Source: Chryseobacterium rhizosphaerae (GTDB taxonomy: Bacteria; Bacteroidota; Bacteroidia; Flavobacteriales; Weeksellaceae). Taken from it: a stretch of DNA of 36,889 bases. Positions 8,938 through 17,206 of this stretch are shown in pieces; position 1 is the stretch's first letter; every line of letters begins with the position of its first letter. A program made the position numbers and the translations under genes. A model generated the notes under the pieces. It made no database searches. It was not told the origin of the DNA and saw nothing but the letters and a program-made list of their open reading frames with translations. The stretch is from the NCBI RefSeq assembly GCF_003385455.1, contig NZ_QNUF01000039.1:1-36889 (forward strand). Direction: 5' to 3'.

Positions 8938-9957
8938 TTATTTTTTTGCAAATTCACGATCGCTCAGGGTTTTCATAAATAAGATAAGATTGGTCTTTTC
9001 CTGCTCTGAGAGAGGAATTTTGTTTCCATTGTTTTTAAAGACCGGATCAAGATTAGCGGCATCCAAAACACCTTTATCAAAATAATCTAAAACTGTCCTT
9101 AAAGTAGGAAACTGTCCAAAACTTCCATAAGGAGCTGTATATTCTACATTTCGTAATGAAGGCACCCGAAAGCTCATATAATCTCCCGGAAGACCTGTCA
9201 CTCTTCCACGTCCGGCCTCATTGGTATTGGGATTCACAGGAAATCCGATATTTCTAAAGCTCTGATCGGTAAAAAGTTCTGTACTATGACAGCTTGCACA
9301 TTTTTTCTGAAAGGTCTGATATCCCTGAGCTTCGTTTTCTGTAAAAACCTCTCCTTCATTTCTTTTTACTCTGTCGTATTTACTATTGGCAGAGATCAGT
9401 GTATACTCGTATTGTGCAATACTTTTATAAATTCTTTCCGCAGTAACAGTTTCATCTCCAAATACCTTTCTGAATAAATCTCTATACATAAGATCAGTCT
9501 TTATTTTGCCAATCACCTCCAAAATAGAAGATCCCATTTCTTCATGAGTGATAATAGGAACCAGCGGTTGATTTTCCAGTTGAAGAATATTCCCGTCCCA
9601 ATTATAAAAATTCAAGAACATCATGTTCTGAATAGCCGGTACATTCCGTAAGCCTAGCCTATTCTCAATACCCACCGCCTGAGCATTATTATCGGCAAAA
9701 GCATTTCCCCGAATGTGACAGCTGGAACAGGATATGGAATTATCTGCACTGAGTCTTTTATCCTGAAATAACTTCTCCCCCAGCTCTACTCCATATTTTG
9801 TAGGCACATTAGATTTCACCGAATTATTTAGTTCCGGAAAGCCAAAAGGAATATTGAGTGATATTTGAGGATTATCGTAAGAAACAGGCTCATAATAATC
9901 GTTATTACAAGATATTAATAATATAAAAATCGCTAAAATGCTTACTCCTTTTTTCAT
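8938..9957 (-). CDS. mbnH: MbnH-like diheme cytochrome c peroxidase family lipoprotein
   Basis: A 339-residue CCP/MauG superfamily protein. The lipoprotein signal ends ILLISC (Cys17). Two c-type heme sites are visible: CSSCH (77-81) and CASCH (220-224). W120 in YNWDGN lies between the two heme sites. In methanotrophs MbnH uses a high-valent diheme to oxidise a tryptophan of its partner MbnP to kynurenine, which then helps bind copper. Here the gene starts 16 nt after an mbnP homologue, so that function is much more likely than peroxide detoxification. The ATG at 9957 starts the lipoprotein signal directly and avoids overlapping mbnP; an upstream ATG at 9987 is possible but less likely. Terminated by the hairpin at 8853-8891. 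Confidence 0.85.
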   Translation of the reverse strand: MKKGVSILAIFILLISCNNDYYEPVSYDNPQISLNIPFGFPELNNSVKSNVPTKYGVELGEKLFQDKRLSADNSISCSSCHIRGNAFADNNAQAVGIENRLGLRNVPAIQNMMFLNFYNWDGNILQLENQPLVPIITHEEMGSSILEVIGKIKTDLMYRDLFRKVFGDETVTAERIYKSIAQYEYTLISANSKYDRVKRNEGEVFTENEAQGYQTFQKKCASCHSTELFTDQSFRNIGFPVNPNTNEAGRGRVTGLPGDYMSFRVPSLRNVEYTAPYGSFGQFPTLRTVLDYFDKGVLDAANLDPVFKNNGNKIPLSEQEKTNLILFMKTLSDREFAKK

Positions 9958-9973
9958 TACAACAGAGATGAAT

Positions 9974-10840
9974 CTAGTTTTCAACACCAGTCACTGAAAA
10001 CATTCCTGAAATATCACCGGATCCGTTTCCGCCAAGGTTATCCACAAATTTTACCATTTGATTGGCCGTATGGATATTCGGAGTGGCATTCCCATCCGAT
10101 CCAGTTCCAGTAACCAGTACAATCGTGTTGATCTTACCTGTCAACAGTTTATCAAAATCTGCTTTAACAGTAATTTTAGGGGCTTTATGATCTACTATTG
10201 CATGGGTAGGCAGGTCTAGGGTAACATCTCTATATGCATCTACTCCCTGGGTAAAATTCCCTTCAGATCCTTTGATGGTGCTTCCTGTATGGATAGACAT
10301 CTGTTTATGATCTGTCCCGTAGAAACCTTCAATCTTTGTAAAACGATAACCGGCTCCCCATTCCCACATCATTTGGGTGTCATTAGAACCAGCAGTTGCA
10401 TAGAATTTTGGAAACCTCATCTGATCCAGCACATTCAGTTCTCTTTTTACTCCTAATCCGAATTTGATCCTTTTATATTCTCCAGCCGGGATATTACTCA
10501 GAATATAACGCAGCGTTTCCGGTTTTGACTGATCTATTACGGTAGCTCCCTGATCCAGGTCATTAATTTTGTAGGGAACTTCATTACCATCTGCCTTTAT
10601 CAGACGAATATTACTTATTACATATTTTAATTCTGAGAAATGATGAACCTGCCCTTCGGCAGAGATATTGGTGGTAGCTGTTCCAGAGGCAGCATCTCCA
10701 AGCACAATGGTTGTATTTTTAAAAGTATTATTAAATTCAAGGGTTACATTATTGGCAACAGGATTATCATCACTATTCTGGCAGGAAATTATACCCAGTG
10801 AAAAAGCTGATAATAGTAAATATTGTTTTAAGTTTTGCAT
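9974..10840 (-). CDS. mbnP: MbnP family copper-binding lipoprotein
   Basis: 289 residues. The lipoprotein signal is MQNLKQYLLLSAFSLGIISC (Cys20). The sequence follows the MbnP family pattern: EGQVHHFSELKYVISNIRLI near the start, then PAGEYKRIKFGLGV, then the core MMWEWGAGYRFTKIEG with Trp159 and Trp161. Candidate copper ligands are His66, His67, Met157, Met158, His178 and His184. In characterised members one Trp is converted to kynurenine by MbnH and the protein then binds copper; which Trp would be modified here is not decided by sequence alone. The ATG at 10840 is chosen because it begins the signal peptide; the open frame extends to 10954 but would overlap the receptor gene. It lies between the copper receptor and mbnH. 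Confidence 0.87.
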   Translation of the reverse strand: MQNLKQYLLLSAFSLGIISCQNSDDNPVANNVTLEFNNTFKNTTIVLGDAASGTATTNISAEGQVHHFSELKYVISNIRLIKADGNEVPYKINDLDQGATVIDQSKPETLRYILSNIPAGEYKRIKFGLGVKRELNVLDQMRFPKFYATAGSNDTQMMWEWGAGYRFTKIEGFYGTDHKQMSIHTGSTIKGSEGNFTQGVDAYRDVTLDLPTHAIVDHKAPKITVKADFDKLLTGKINTIVLVTGTGSDGNATPNIHTANQMVKFVDNLGGNGSGDISGMFSVTGVEN

Positions 10841-10886
10841 TGTAAAAATTTTAGTTGTTGTTGTTTTAATTAAAGTTTTATGATCC

Positions 10887-12866
10887 TTAAAAACTGAATT
10901 GTAAAGAGGTGAAGATATTACGCCCCATTCTTGGAATGTTTCCCCAATCTGCATAGGTGCTGTAATATTTGTTCAACAGGTTTTCGGCTCCCACCTGAAA
11001 AACAGTTTTAATTTTTTTGATTTTGAAATTATAATCCACGGAAAAATTCCATATGGCATAGGCTGGAGTCTTGTCTTCTCCATATTCCGGACTATAATTA
11101 AGCTGGATAAAATCTCCGTTTACAGAAGTATGAATTCCAACATTATGGTGGGTAAAATGTAAAGAAGTCAAATAACTCAACGGGCGGATAAAAGGTAAGT
11201 TTTTCCTTTTATCATCTCTTCCGCGGGCGTAGGTTAAACTTCCCTTCCAATGCAGTTCCGGTAAAATGCTATAGCTTGTATTCAGAGACATATTAAAAAG
11301 TGTCGCATGATCCAGAGAAGTGTAAGCCTTCACACCTACTGATTGATAATTCATGGGACTTCCGAGACTTAAAATTTTTCCAATGATATAATTCTGAATA
11401 TAGAAGTAATTCACTTTGGCTTCAATACTCATTTTTTCATTTTTAAAACCTGCACTGGCATTGGTTTCATAAGAAATTTCATTTTTTAAATCAGGATTTC
11501 CGATATAATCATATCGATCAAAACTATTGTAGATATAATATCCATAGCCTTCTGAAACGGAAGGTGCTCTATGTCCATACCCGGTTCCCACAGAAAAACT
11601 AAAATGATCCTCTGTGAATTGGTATCCAGCATGTAAACTTGGAAGAATTCTCGTTTTTTGCTGAGATGCTCCCGGGTGAAAAATCCAATTGAATTCTACA
11701 TATTTGGACTCATTATAGTTCAGTCCTAACGATCCACCAAAATTCACACGGCTTTTATCTGATATCTCCCAACTGTTATTTATTGAAAGCCCTGCAAAAC
11801 GGGTAGTTACCCAGGGCCAGCTGTATGCAAACATTGTCCTGTTCTTCCGATCCTGTGGATACATCCGCATTTCTGCAATGGATGTATTATTGTACATATT
11901 CAATTCTATTGCTGAGGTATACCGTTCTTTTTTAAGATGCATCGATGAAATCAGCCCATATGTGGTACTCCATCCCGGCATATCCATGTGTACAAGATTT
12001 TCAGGACGTCTGGTATCATCCATATAATGTTCTATGGTGTTGTAATAGATTTTGGTATCCCAGGATTTAATCAAACCCTCATTAAACAATTGCCTGTAGG
12101 AAGCTGATGTAATCATCGCTCTGGAAAGCCATAAATCCATTGGCAATGCAGGAAATCCGACATTTTTCGCCCTATCGAAAATTGCATCTACCCTTACTGA
12201 GGATAAAGGACTTGTTTTATAAGCTATTCCAATTGCAGTGTTGAATTTATTATATTGTGAATGATTGACCTCAGCATTATTTCCGTCATAATAATTATCT
12301 GCTTTTCTGAAGGAAATACTTCCATCTACCGCAAGTTTATTCCCGGAATAAGAGATATTTCCAAGATTGAAAAATTGTTTATTGTTGAACTCAAAACCTG
12401 TCTGATAGGCTCCATTCCACTTTTTTTCAAGACCAAAAGGCGTATTTTTTCTTTTCAGATCAATGCTTCCGGCCACTGTTGCTCCATGTGAACTCCCTTC
12501 CTGCCCTGATTTTATATCTATCGCTGAGAGATTATTAGCCTCCAGATAAGAAGTCACCGGATCCATTTTATCAGTGCATGCTCCAAAAACATGCATCCCG
12601 TCAATGGTAATAACAGACCGTTCCGTACTCATATTATTGAGTAAAGGTTCCCAGGCATAGGCTCCCCGTTTTATGAAGCTTATTTTTTCTGAAGAAGCGA
12701 GAAATTCGTCCACTGAAACGGACATTTTTATATCCGTTTCAATTTTCTTTTTACTGCCCTTTACGTCTACCTGATCTAAAAGAGTAATACTGTCTTTTCG
12801 TCCTTTTCTGTTTTGGGCATTCATTAGCATTCCCAAAAACATTAATATAATTCCGAGTTGTTTCAT
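10887..12866 (-). CDS. OprC/NosA-type TonB-dependent copper receptor
   Basis: 659-residue outer-membrane receptor: a signal peptide ending near MLMNAQ, a plug at about 30-140 and a beta-barrel ending GRNIFTSLQFSF. The plug contains GMHVFGACTDKMDPVTSYLE, giving C97-x3-M101, and a predicted extracellular loop contains H280-Y-M282 in EHYMDDTRRP. These match the CxxxM plus HxM ligands that bind copper in Pseudomonas OprC (Cys143, Met147, His323, Met325), with nearly the same spacing (179 versus 176 residues between M and H). A further HMDM at 293-296 is nearby. It should therefore import copper. The frame is open to 12974, but the ATG at 12866 starts the signal peptide and lies 4 nt past the upstream stop. 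Confidence 0.88.
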   Translation of the reverse strand: MKQLGIILMFLGMLMNAQNRKGRKDSITLLDQVDVKGSKKKIETDIKMSVSVDEFLASSEKISFIKRGAYAWEPLLNNMSTERSVITIDGMHVFGACTDKMDPVTSYLEANNLSAIDIKSGQEGSSHGATVAGSIDLKRKNTPFGLEKKWNGAYQTGFEFNNKQFFNLGNISYSGNKLAVDGSISFRKADNYYDGNNAEVNHSQYNKFNTAIGIAYKTSPLSSVRVDAIFDRAKNVGFPALPMDLWLSRAMITSASYRQLFNEGLIKSWDTKIYYNTIEHYMDDTRRPENLVHMDMPGWSTTYGLISSMHLKKERYTSAIELNMYNNTSIAEMRMYPQDRKNRTMFAYSWPWVTTRFAGLSINNSWEISDKSRVNFGGSLGLNYNESKYVEFNWIFHPGASQQKTRILPSLHAGYQFTEDHFSFSVGTGYGHRAPSVSEGYGYYIYNSFDRYDYIGNPDLKNEISYETNASAGFKNEKMSIEAKVNYFYIQNYIIGKILSLGSPMNYQSVGVKAYTSLDHATLFNMSLNTSYSILPELHWKGSLTYARGRDDKRKNLPFIRPLSYLTSLHFTHHNVGIHTSVNGDFIQLNYSPEYGEDKTPAYAIWNFSVDYNFKIKKIKTVFQVGAENLLNKYYSTYADWGNIPRMGRNIFTSLQFSF

Positions 12867-12870
12867 AAAA

Positions 12871-13794
12871 CTAGAATAAGGTATCGATAAAAAGTTCACT
12901 TTTAGCTCCCGGAACACCTGGTGTAAAATCAGTGGAAACCTTTGTTCCCTTGATGATTTTTCCATTTTGATCAAGCATAATAAAATTTAATGTCCAGTTC
13001 CCTGTCATCGTATAATTAACAACACCATGATACAAACCGTTATTTCCTTGTATTAAATCCTGATTATTGGGAGATGAATGATTTCCCATGGATGGTTCCG
13101 GCATTCTGGGATCCAATTGCAGCGTATAGCCTTTTACCTCTGAATATGAAAACTGTGAAGGATCAGGAAAATTTCCTGTAGAAGCGACAGGCTTATTGAA
13201 TTTATAAATCCCTGCCACCAGTTTATTTTCTGCAACTTTTGGTTTTTGAGGAGCAATAAGAGCAATATAATATTGTTCTCCGTCATTTCCTGTAAACGAG
13301 GTCATGTTAAGGTTTTTGTTAGTCTGTTCATTCACGGTAACATCTTTGTTGACCTTATACATTTTTTTGTTCACTGTAAAACTCAAATAAAGCTTCCAGT
13401 TCGCTGCGGTATTGCTTATATCAGTAAATACAGAATACCCTGAATAATATTTACCATCCGGTTTGTAATCCAGAGTGTACTGGTAAGGACATGAGGTTTT
13501 ATTCCCATCAGCTTTTGTCATGATAGGTAAAAAAGTTACATCTGAAACATTGATATTTTCGTTCGTCTGGGTATCAAGAACTTTTAATCTGATTTCATTA
13601 TACCCTTGATAAAATATTCCGTTTAAAGTCTCGATGCTTATTGTATAACCATCTTTATTGACAGCTGTTGCTTGCTTAAATTCGTAATGTTCCGGAACGA
13701 CTGTATTGATTTCGCTTTCATAATCCGTTTTGTCGAGAGTGCATGAGACCACTATCAACAGTAAACTCATTATGAAAAGTTGATACATTTTCAT
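12871..13794 (-). CDS. YtkA/FixH-like lipoprotein, first gene of the copper operon
   Basis: About 307 residues with a lipoprotein signal (LLIVVSC, Cys18). The C-terminal half contains DPRMPEPSMGNHSSPN followed by GLYHGVVNYTMTGNWTLNF, the MP-x-MG ... G-x-Y-x-G ... M-x-G-x-W-x-L pattern of YtkA/FixH-like beta-sandwich domains, which often occur with copper genes. The N-terminal half (FLPIMTKADGNKTSCPYQY, then GKYYSGYSVF ... ANWKLYLSF) has the same layout, suggesting an internal duplication. Met and His residues near 235-245 are possible copper ligands. Only 4 nt separate it from the receptor gene, so a role delivering or receiving copper is inferred. The ATG at 13794 begins the signal peptide; 18 codons of open frame precede it. 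Confidence 0.7.
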   Translation of the reverse strand: MKMYQLFIMSLLLIVVSCTLDKTDYESEINTVVPEHYEFKQATAVNKDGYTISIETLNGIFYQGYNEIRLKVLDTQTNENINVSDVTFLPIMTKADGNKTSCPYQYTLDYKPDGKYYSGYSVFTDISNTAANWKLYLSFTVNKKMYKVNKDVTVNEQTNKNLNMTSFTGNDGEQYYIALIAPQKPKVAENKLVAGIYKFNKPVASTGNFPDPSQFSYSEVKGYTLQLDPRMPEPSMGNHSSPNNQDLIQGNNGLYHGVVNYTMTGNWTLNFIMLDQNGKIIKGTKVSTDFTPGVPGAKSELFIDTLF

Positions 13795-14039
13795 TGTTGA
13801 TTTTTTAGTTGGGTGAATACAATAGAAATACTTTGAATATTGAAACATTCAGTTTTTTACCACAAAAAGCTTTATAACACTTAGGTTTTTAAAGTTATCC
13901 ACAGAGTGTTGATAAGTACACAGAATACTTTTGAAAATCAAAAATTTTCAAGTTTTGTGAACTTTCTACACCATAGGATTTTATGCCTATTCAAGATTCC
14001 TTAAATAAACTTTTGTAGTTAATTTTCTATAGGAGAACA

Positions 14040-14411
14040 CTAAAAAACCGGTGGTTTGAAAATGTGTTTCAGAAACAGAAAAGAATAAGCTGTTTCATAG
14101 ATGAAATTAGTTTTGGAAACTATAATTTTTCCAGTGATGGCAACCTCTGTGATCTCAGGCAGTGTATAAATATCAAGAATTTTCTGTCCTGAGTTCTTTA
14201 TTTTATTGAAAGGAGTAGATTCTGGATCAGTATTAGTTTTTGCCAGTTCTTTGCTCAAATAACATTTTCCATTACAATGAAGTTCCGGTTTGCTTTTGTT
14301 GACGCACAGAGTATTGACAATATAATTATAATTTACAGCATACTCAGCCAGTGGTATCAGAGGTCTGAATACCATATAGCTAATAAAGAGTATGCTGTAA
14401 ATTAATTTCAT
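14040..14411 (-). CDS. small membrane-anchored C-x9-C-x-GKC protein, copy 1
   Basis: 123 residues, family not recognised. An N-terminal hydrophobic segment (about 3-22) is followed by AVNYNYIVNTLC, then KPELHCNGKCYLSKELAKT. Cys36, Cys46 and Cys50 fall at exactly the same positions as in the gene at 16325-16687, which also shares RPxxPL, VNYxYIV and KELAKT. The end IFKPPVF resembles that paralogue's IFHPPLA. The invariant cysteines and the SCO/YHS neighbours suggest periplasmic metal binding or thiol chemistry, but this is inference. It lies only 3 nt after the superoxide dismutase stop, so the two are probably co-transcribed. Confidence 0.75.
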   Translation of the reverse strand: MKLIYSILFISYMVFRPLIPLAEYAVNYNYIVNTLCVNKSKPELHCNGKCYLSKELAKTNTDPESTPFNKIKNSGQKILDIYTLPEITEVAITGKIIVSKTNFIYETAYSFLFLKHIFKPPVF

Positions 14412-14414
14412 GAA

Positions 14415-15089
14415 TTATTTTTTGCTTAAAGCTTCATCATATCTTTTGCTCACTTCTTTCCAGTTCAGCACATTCCAGATTGCAGAAAGATAATCTGCTC
14501 TTTTGTTCTGATATTTCAGATAATAAGCATGTTCCCAAACATCAATTCCCAGAATAGGAGTTCCTTTTTCTTCTACAATATCCATCAATGGATTATCCTG
14601 ATTAGGAGTAGAGGAAACGAAAAGTTTTCCGTTTTTATCCACAGAAAGCCAAGCCCATCCTGACCCGAAACGATCTGCTCCTGCTTTACTCATTTTCTCT
14701 TTGAAAGCATCCATACTTCCGAAAGTTTCAGTAATAGCTTTCGCCAATTTTGCAGAAGGTTGAGTATTCTTCTCTGGAGTAAGGATCGTCCAGAAAAGCT
14801 CGTGGTTATAATGTCCACCAGCATTATTTCTTACTGCAGGACTTAATTTTGAAGTCTCAGAAAGAATCTTAATTAAGGTTTCTTTTTCCTGTGGAGTTCC
14901 TGCAATCGCTTTATTCAGGTTGCTGGCATACGCTGCACCATGCTTTGAATAATGGATCTCCATTGTTTGCGCATCTATTGATCCTTCCAATGCATTATAT
15001 GCATATGGTAGAGGAGTTTGCTTAAATTGAGCCAGTGTAAACTGAGCCGCCAATACTGCTCCTAAAGCAGCTATTTTCATAATCTTCAT
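14415..15089 (-). CDS. sodA: exported Mn-type superoxide dismutase
   Basis: 224 residues, Fe/Mn superoxide dismutase family, converting superoxide to oxygen and hydrogen peroxide. The metal ligands are present: His46 (MEIHYSKH), His96 (GGHYNHELFW), Asp183 and His187 (DVWEHAYY). Gln164 in TPNQDNPLM and the GGH context fit the Mn-using type rather than the iron type. Unlike cytosolic SodA, it begins with a Sec signal peptide (MKIMKIAALGAVLAAQFTLAQ), so it acts outside the cytoplasm. Length after signal removal matches the family. ATGs at 15089 and 15080 are both possible; both retain the signal. The small Cys protein follows 3 nt downstream. Confidence 0.92.
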   Translation of the reverse strand: MKIMKIAALGAVLAAQFTLAQFKQTPLPYAYNALEGSIDAQTMEIHYSKHGAAYASNLNKAIAGTPQEKETLIKILSETSKLSPAVRNNAGGHYNHELFWTILTPEKNTQPSAKLAKAITETFGSMDAFKEKMSKAGADRFGSGWAWLSVDKNGKLFVSSTPNQDNPLMDIVEEKGTPILGIDVWEHAYYLKYQNKRADYLSAIWNVLNWKEVSKRYDEALSKK

Positions 15090-15227
15090 AACGTTTTGTT
15101 GTATGGTTAAACAATATTTTTATTAATAAGGAAGCTTAGGACTGGAAGTAATTTAGTTGATCTCAGTTAGCAGACAAATACATACTAAATATCTACACAG
15201 AGGCACTTCAAATCTCCATCCCCCAGC

Positions 15228-15905
15228 CTATTTCAATAATTTCCTGATATCTTCAATCAGAATTTCGCGGTCAGGGTGATATTTCCCTGTTAGTTTTGGG
15301 TTTTTACCTTCGGGATCTTCATAATTCAATCCTGAATAATAGAGGATTGGCATATTCTCTTTATTGTATCGGCAGCGGATGTTTCCTTCCTGATCTACCA
15401 ATGCAATCATTCCACTGTGGTTAAGACTTTCTCCTTCATCTTCCTGATCTCCTACATAAATATTAAACTTATCCGCAAGGTCCCCGATATATTTTCTATC
15501 TCCCGTCAGGAAATGCCAGTTGGGGGATTGAGCTCCAATTCTTTTAGCATGCTCTTTTAGGGCTTCCGGAGTATCATTTTCAGGATCAATACTTATGGAA
15601 ATAATTCCAAAATCAGGATTATTAATCTGATTCTGAATGGCCTTCATATTGGTATTCATCACAGGACATATGGTGGGGCATTTACTGAAGAAAAACTCTA
15701 CCAGATATACTTTTCCCAGCATATCTTTGTTCGTTATTTTTTTAGTGTTCTGATCCGTCAGATTAAAATCAGGAACTTTCATAACAGTATAAAGATTCTT
15801 TTTAAAATATCCCATCCCTACTCCAATACCCAGAAAAAGCAAAGCAAAGGCCACAATGGGGATAATAATCTTCGTCTTGTTGTTAGCGTTCTTATTTTTT
15901 GGCAT
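15228..15905 (-). CDS. SCO1/SenC family copper-delivery/thioredoxin-like protein
   Basis: About 225 residues. One N-terminal membrane anchor (about 12-31) is followed by a thioredoxin-like fold. C76-P-T-I-C80 and His163 (LNHSG) are the copper ligands of SCO proteins, which supply copper to the CuA site of cytochrome c oxidase or act as thiol reductases. SISIDPENDTPEALKEHA is also typical. The ATG at 15905 is favoured because it overlaps the YHS gene end by 14 nt (coupled translation) and leaves a short cytoplasmic head; ATGs at 15932 and 15959 are in frame. The YHS lipoprotein upstream supports a copper-trafficking role. Confidence 0.9.
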   Translation of the reverse strand: MPKNKNANNKTKIIIPIVAFALLFLGIGVGMGYFKKNLYTVMKVPDFNLTDQNTKKITNKDMLGKVYLVEFFFSKCPTICPVMNTNMKAIQNQINNPDFGIISISIDPENDTPEALKEHAKRIGAQSPNWHFLTGDRKYIGDLADKFNIYVGDQEDEGESLNHSGMIALVDQEGNIRCRYNKENMPILYYSGLNYEDPEGKNPKLTGKYHPDREILIEDIRKLLK

Positions 15906-16167
15906 ATTTTTCAGGGCTTTTTTTGAATTCATCTTTACAGTAAGCACTGCAAAAACCATAGGTATTGTTTTTATATACGGCAGTGTCCTTCAGGAACTCT
16001 GCGGTTTTCATATGACAGATCGGGTCTTCTTCGTTCACCACCTGTATATTCTTTAAGTTCTCTTTAGAAGAACTCATATTGCTTTTATGTTTCACCTGAG
16101 GTGTTTCTTTAGCACATGACAGTAATGATATTGACAACAAAGCTGTCAAAATAATCGGAGATTTCAT
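15892..16167 (-). CDS. YHS-domain lipoprotein
   Basis: 91 residues. The lipoprotein signal ends SISLLSC (Cys18) and is followed by a linker and a YHS domain (about 46-90): DPICHMKTAEF, YGFCSAYCKDEF and SPEKY. Cys51, Cys73 and Cys77 are the likely metal ligands; YHS domains are common in heavy-metal ATPases and copper-related proteins. The 3' end overlaps the SCO start by 14 nt, so both are made from one message. Length is normal for a stand-alone YHS protein. Confidence 0.9.
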   Translation of the reverse strand: MKSPIILTALLSISLLSCAKETPQVKHKSNMSSSKENLKNIQVVNEEDPICHMKTAEFLKDTAVYKNNTYGFCSAYCKDEFKKSPEKYAKK

Positions 16168-16324
16168 TTTGATATAAATTGAAATTAATGATACTATTAA
16201 ATGTAAATGGAATAGACTATTAGCTTTTGGGAAAGCATAACATTAGGGAAAGCAATCAGGACTCAGTATACTAAGTTCAAGAATACTCCCAACCAATAAA
16301 CTAAAAACATAGTTTAAAGTAAAC

Positions 16325-16687
16325 CTATGCCAAGGGAGGATGGAATATTCTGGAAAAATATCCTGACGGATGAAAGTTAAAGTCTTTTGCATCCGGAGTT
16401 TTCACAGACATCTCAAGTTCATTTTCGTATGAAAAAGAAAGGATTTCATGGGAAAGGAAAACATCCAGACCTGCAATTTTTATCGTTTGACGGCTATTGG
16501 ATTGTTTTTCTGTTTTTGCCAGTTCCTTTTCCACATAGCATTTTCCTTTACAGGTAGACTGAGGTATATCTCTGTTTTCACAAAGATTTTTTACGATATA
16601 GTCATAGTTAACAACATAATTTACCAGTGGCAAAACGGGACGTAATGCAACGGTAAAAATGATGAATATGGAAATGAATACCTTCAA
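16325..16687 (-). CDS. small membrane-anchored C-x9-C-x-GKC protein, copy 2
   Basis: 120 residues, paralogue of the gene at 14040-14411. A hydrophobic N-terminus (about 2-20) is followed by LRPVLPLVNYVVNYDYIVKNLC and CKGKCYVEKELAKTE, with Cys36, Cys46 and Cys50 in register with the first copy; it ends IFHPPLA. Family and function are not recognised. A TATATTTG -7-like element lies at 16713-16706 on the minus strand, but no well-spaced -33 TTG was found. The two copies bracket the YHS, SCO and SOD genes, suggesting one functional unit in copper or redox handling. Confidence 0.72.
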   Translation of the reverse strand: MKVFISIFIIFTVALRPVLPLVNYVVNYDYIVKNLCENRDIPQSTCKGKCYVEKELAKTEKQSNSRQTIKIAGLDVFLSHEILSFSYENELEMSVKTPDAKDFNFHPSGYFSRIFHPPLA

Positions 16688-17143
16688 CTATTCTGTTCTG
16701 TGTTACAAATATACTATTTCAAAATTGTTTTAAACCTTATTTATGATCAATGTCATTTTTATCTCTTGTATGGTTTATAATTAATTGTAGATGGATAAAT
16801 TACTGCTTACCGGCTCACTGTTACCTATAAAAATAATAAAACTGTATCTGTTACTATAATGATATTATTCCGACCTTTGAAACCATTCTTAAGAATCTAT
16901 ATCATGCTCAAAATAAGTTTACATTCATAAGATGGAGGAGCATCAGTTCTGTATAGAAAAGGAAATATCTGACTTTTTTCTTATCAAATAAAAAATTAGT
17001 TCTTTATAAAATTTAATCTTGTTAAAAGGCTCTATTGATGTATTTTGGTAGGGCTTTTTTGTTGGTTGTGAAGGAAGAATGATGTTAATCGTATTTTCCA
17101 ATACCTTTTTTTTAGCTATTATCTTTTCATATCTATATGAAAA
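16688..17143. other. intergenic stretch without a convincing gene
   Basis: AT-rich. The only feature I can support is the -7-like TATATTTG (16713-16706, minus strand) in front of the gene at 16325-16687. A 22-codon plus-strand reading frame at 16791-16859 has no supporting signal. No RNA motif was recognised. Confidence 0.5.
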
Positions 17144-17166
17144 GCTCTGCTGAAAATCAGCAGAGC
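17144..17166 (-). terminator. intrinsic terminator of the metal-efflux operon
   Basis: GCTCTGCTGA (17144-17153) pairs perfectly with TCAGCAGAGC (17157-17166) around a 3-nt loop. On the minus strand the stem is followed by TTTTCATAT. It lies 40 nt after the stop of the P-type ATPase. Confidence 0.88.
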
Positions 17167-17206
17167 CGTCATTAAAATCTTATTGTATATTTTATTTGTG
17201 TTTTCT

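Noticed and set aside
8938..9957. Classical cytochrome c peroxidase (peroxide detoxification)
   Set aside because: The fold allows it, but the directly preceding MbnP gene makes the MbnH role more likely.
16791..16859. 22-codon plus-strand frame starting MDKLLLTG
   Set aside because: Too short, with no promoter or known match; probably chance.
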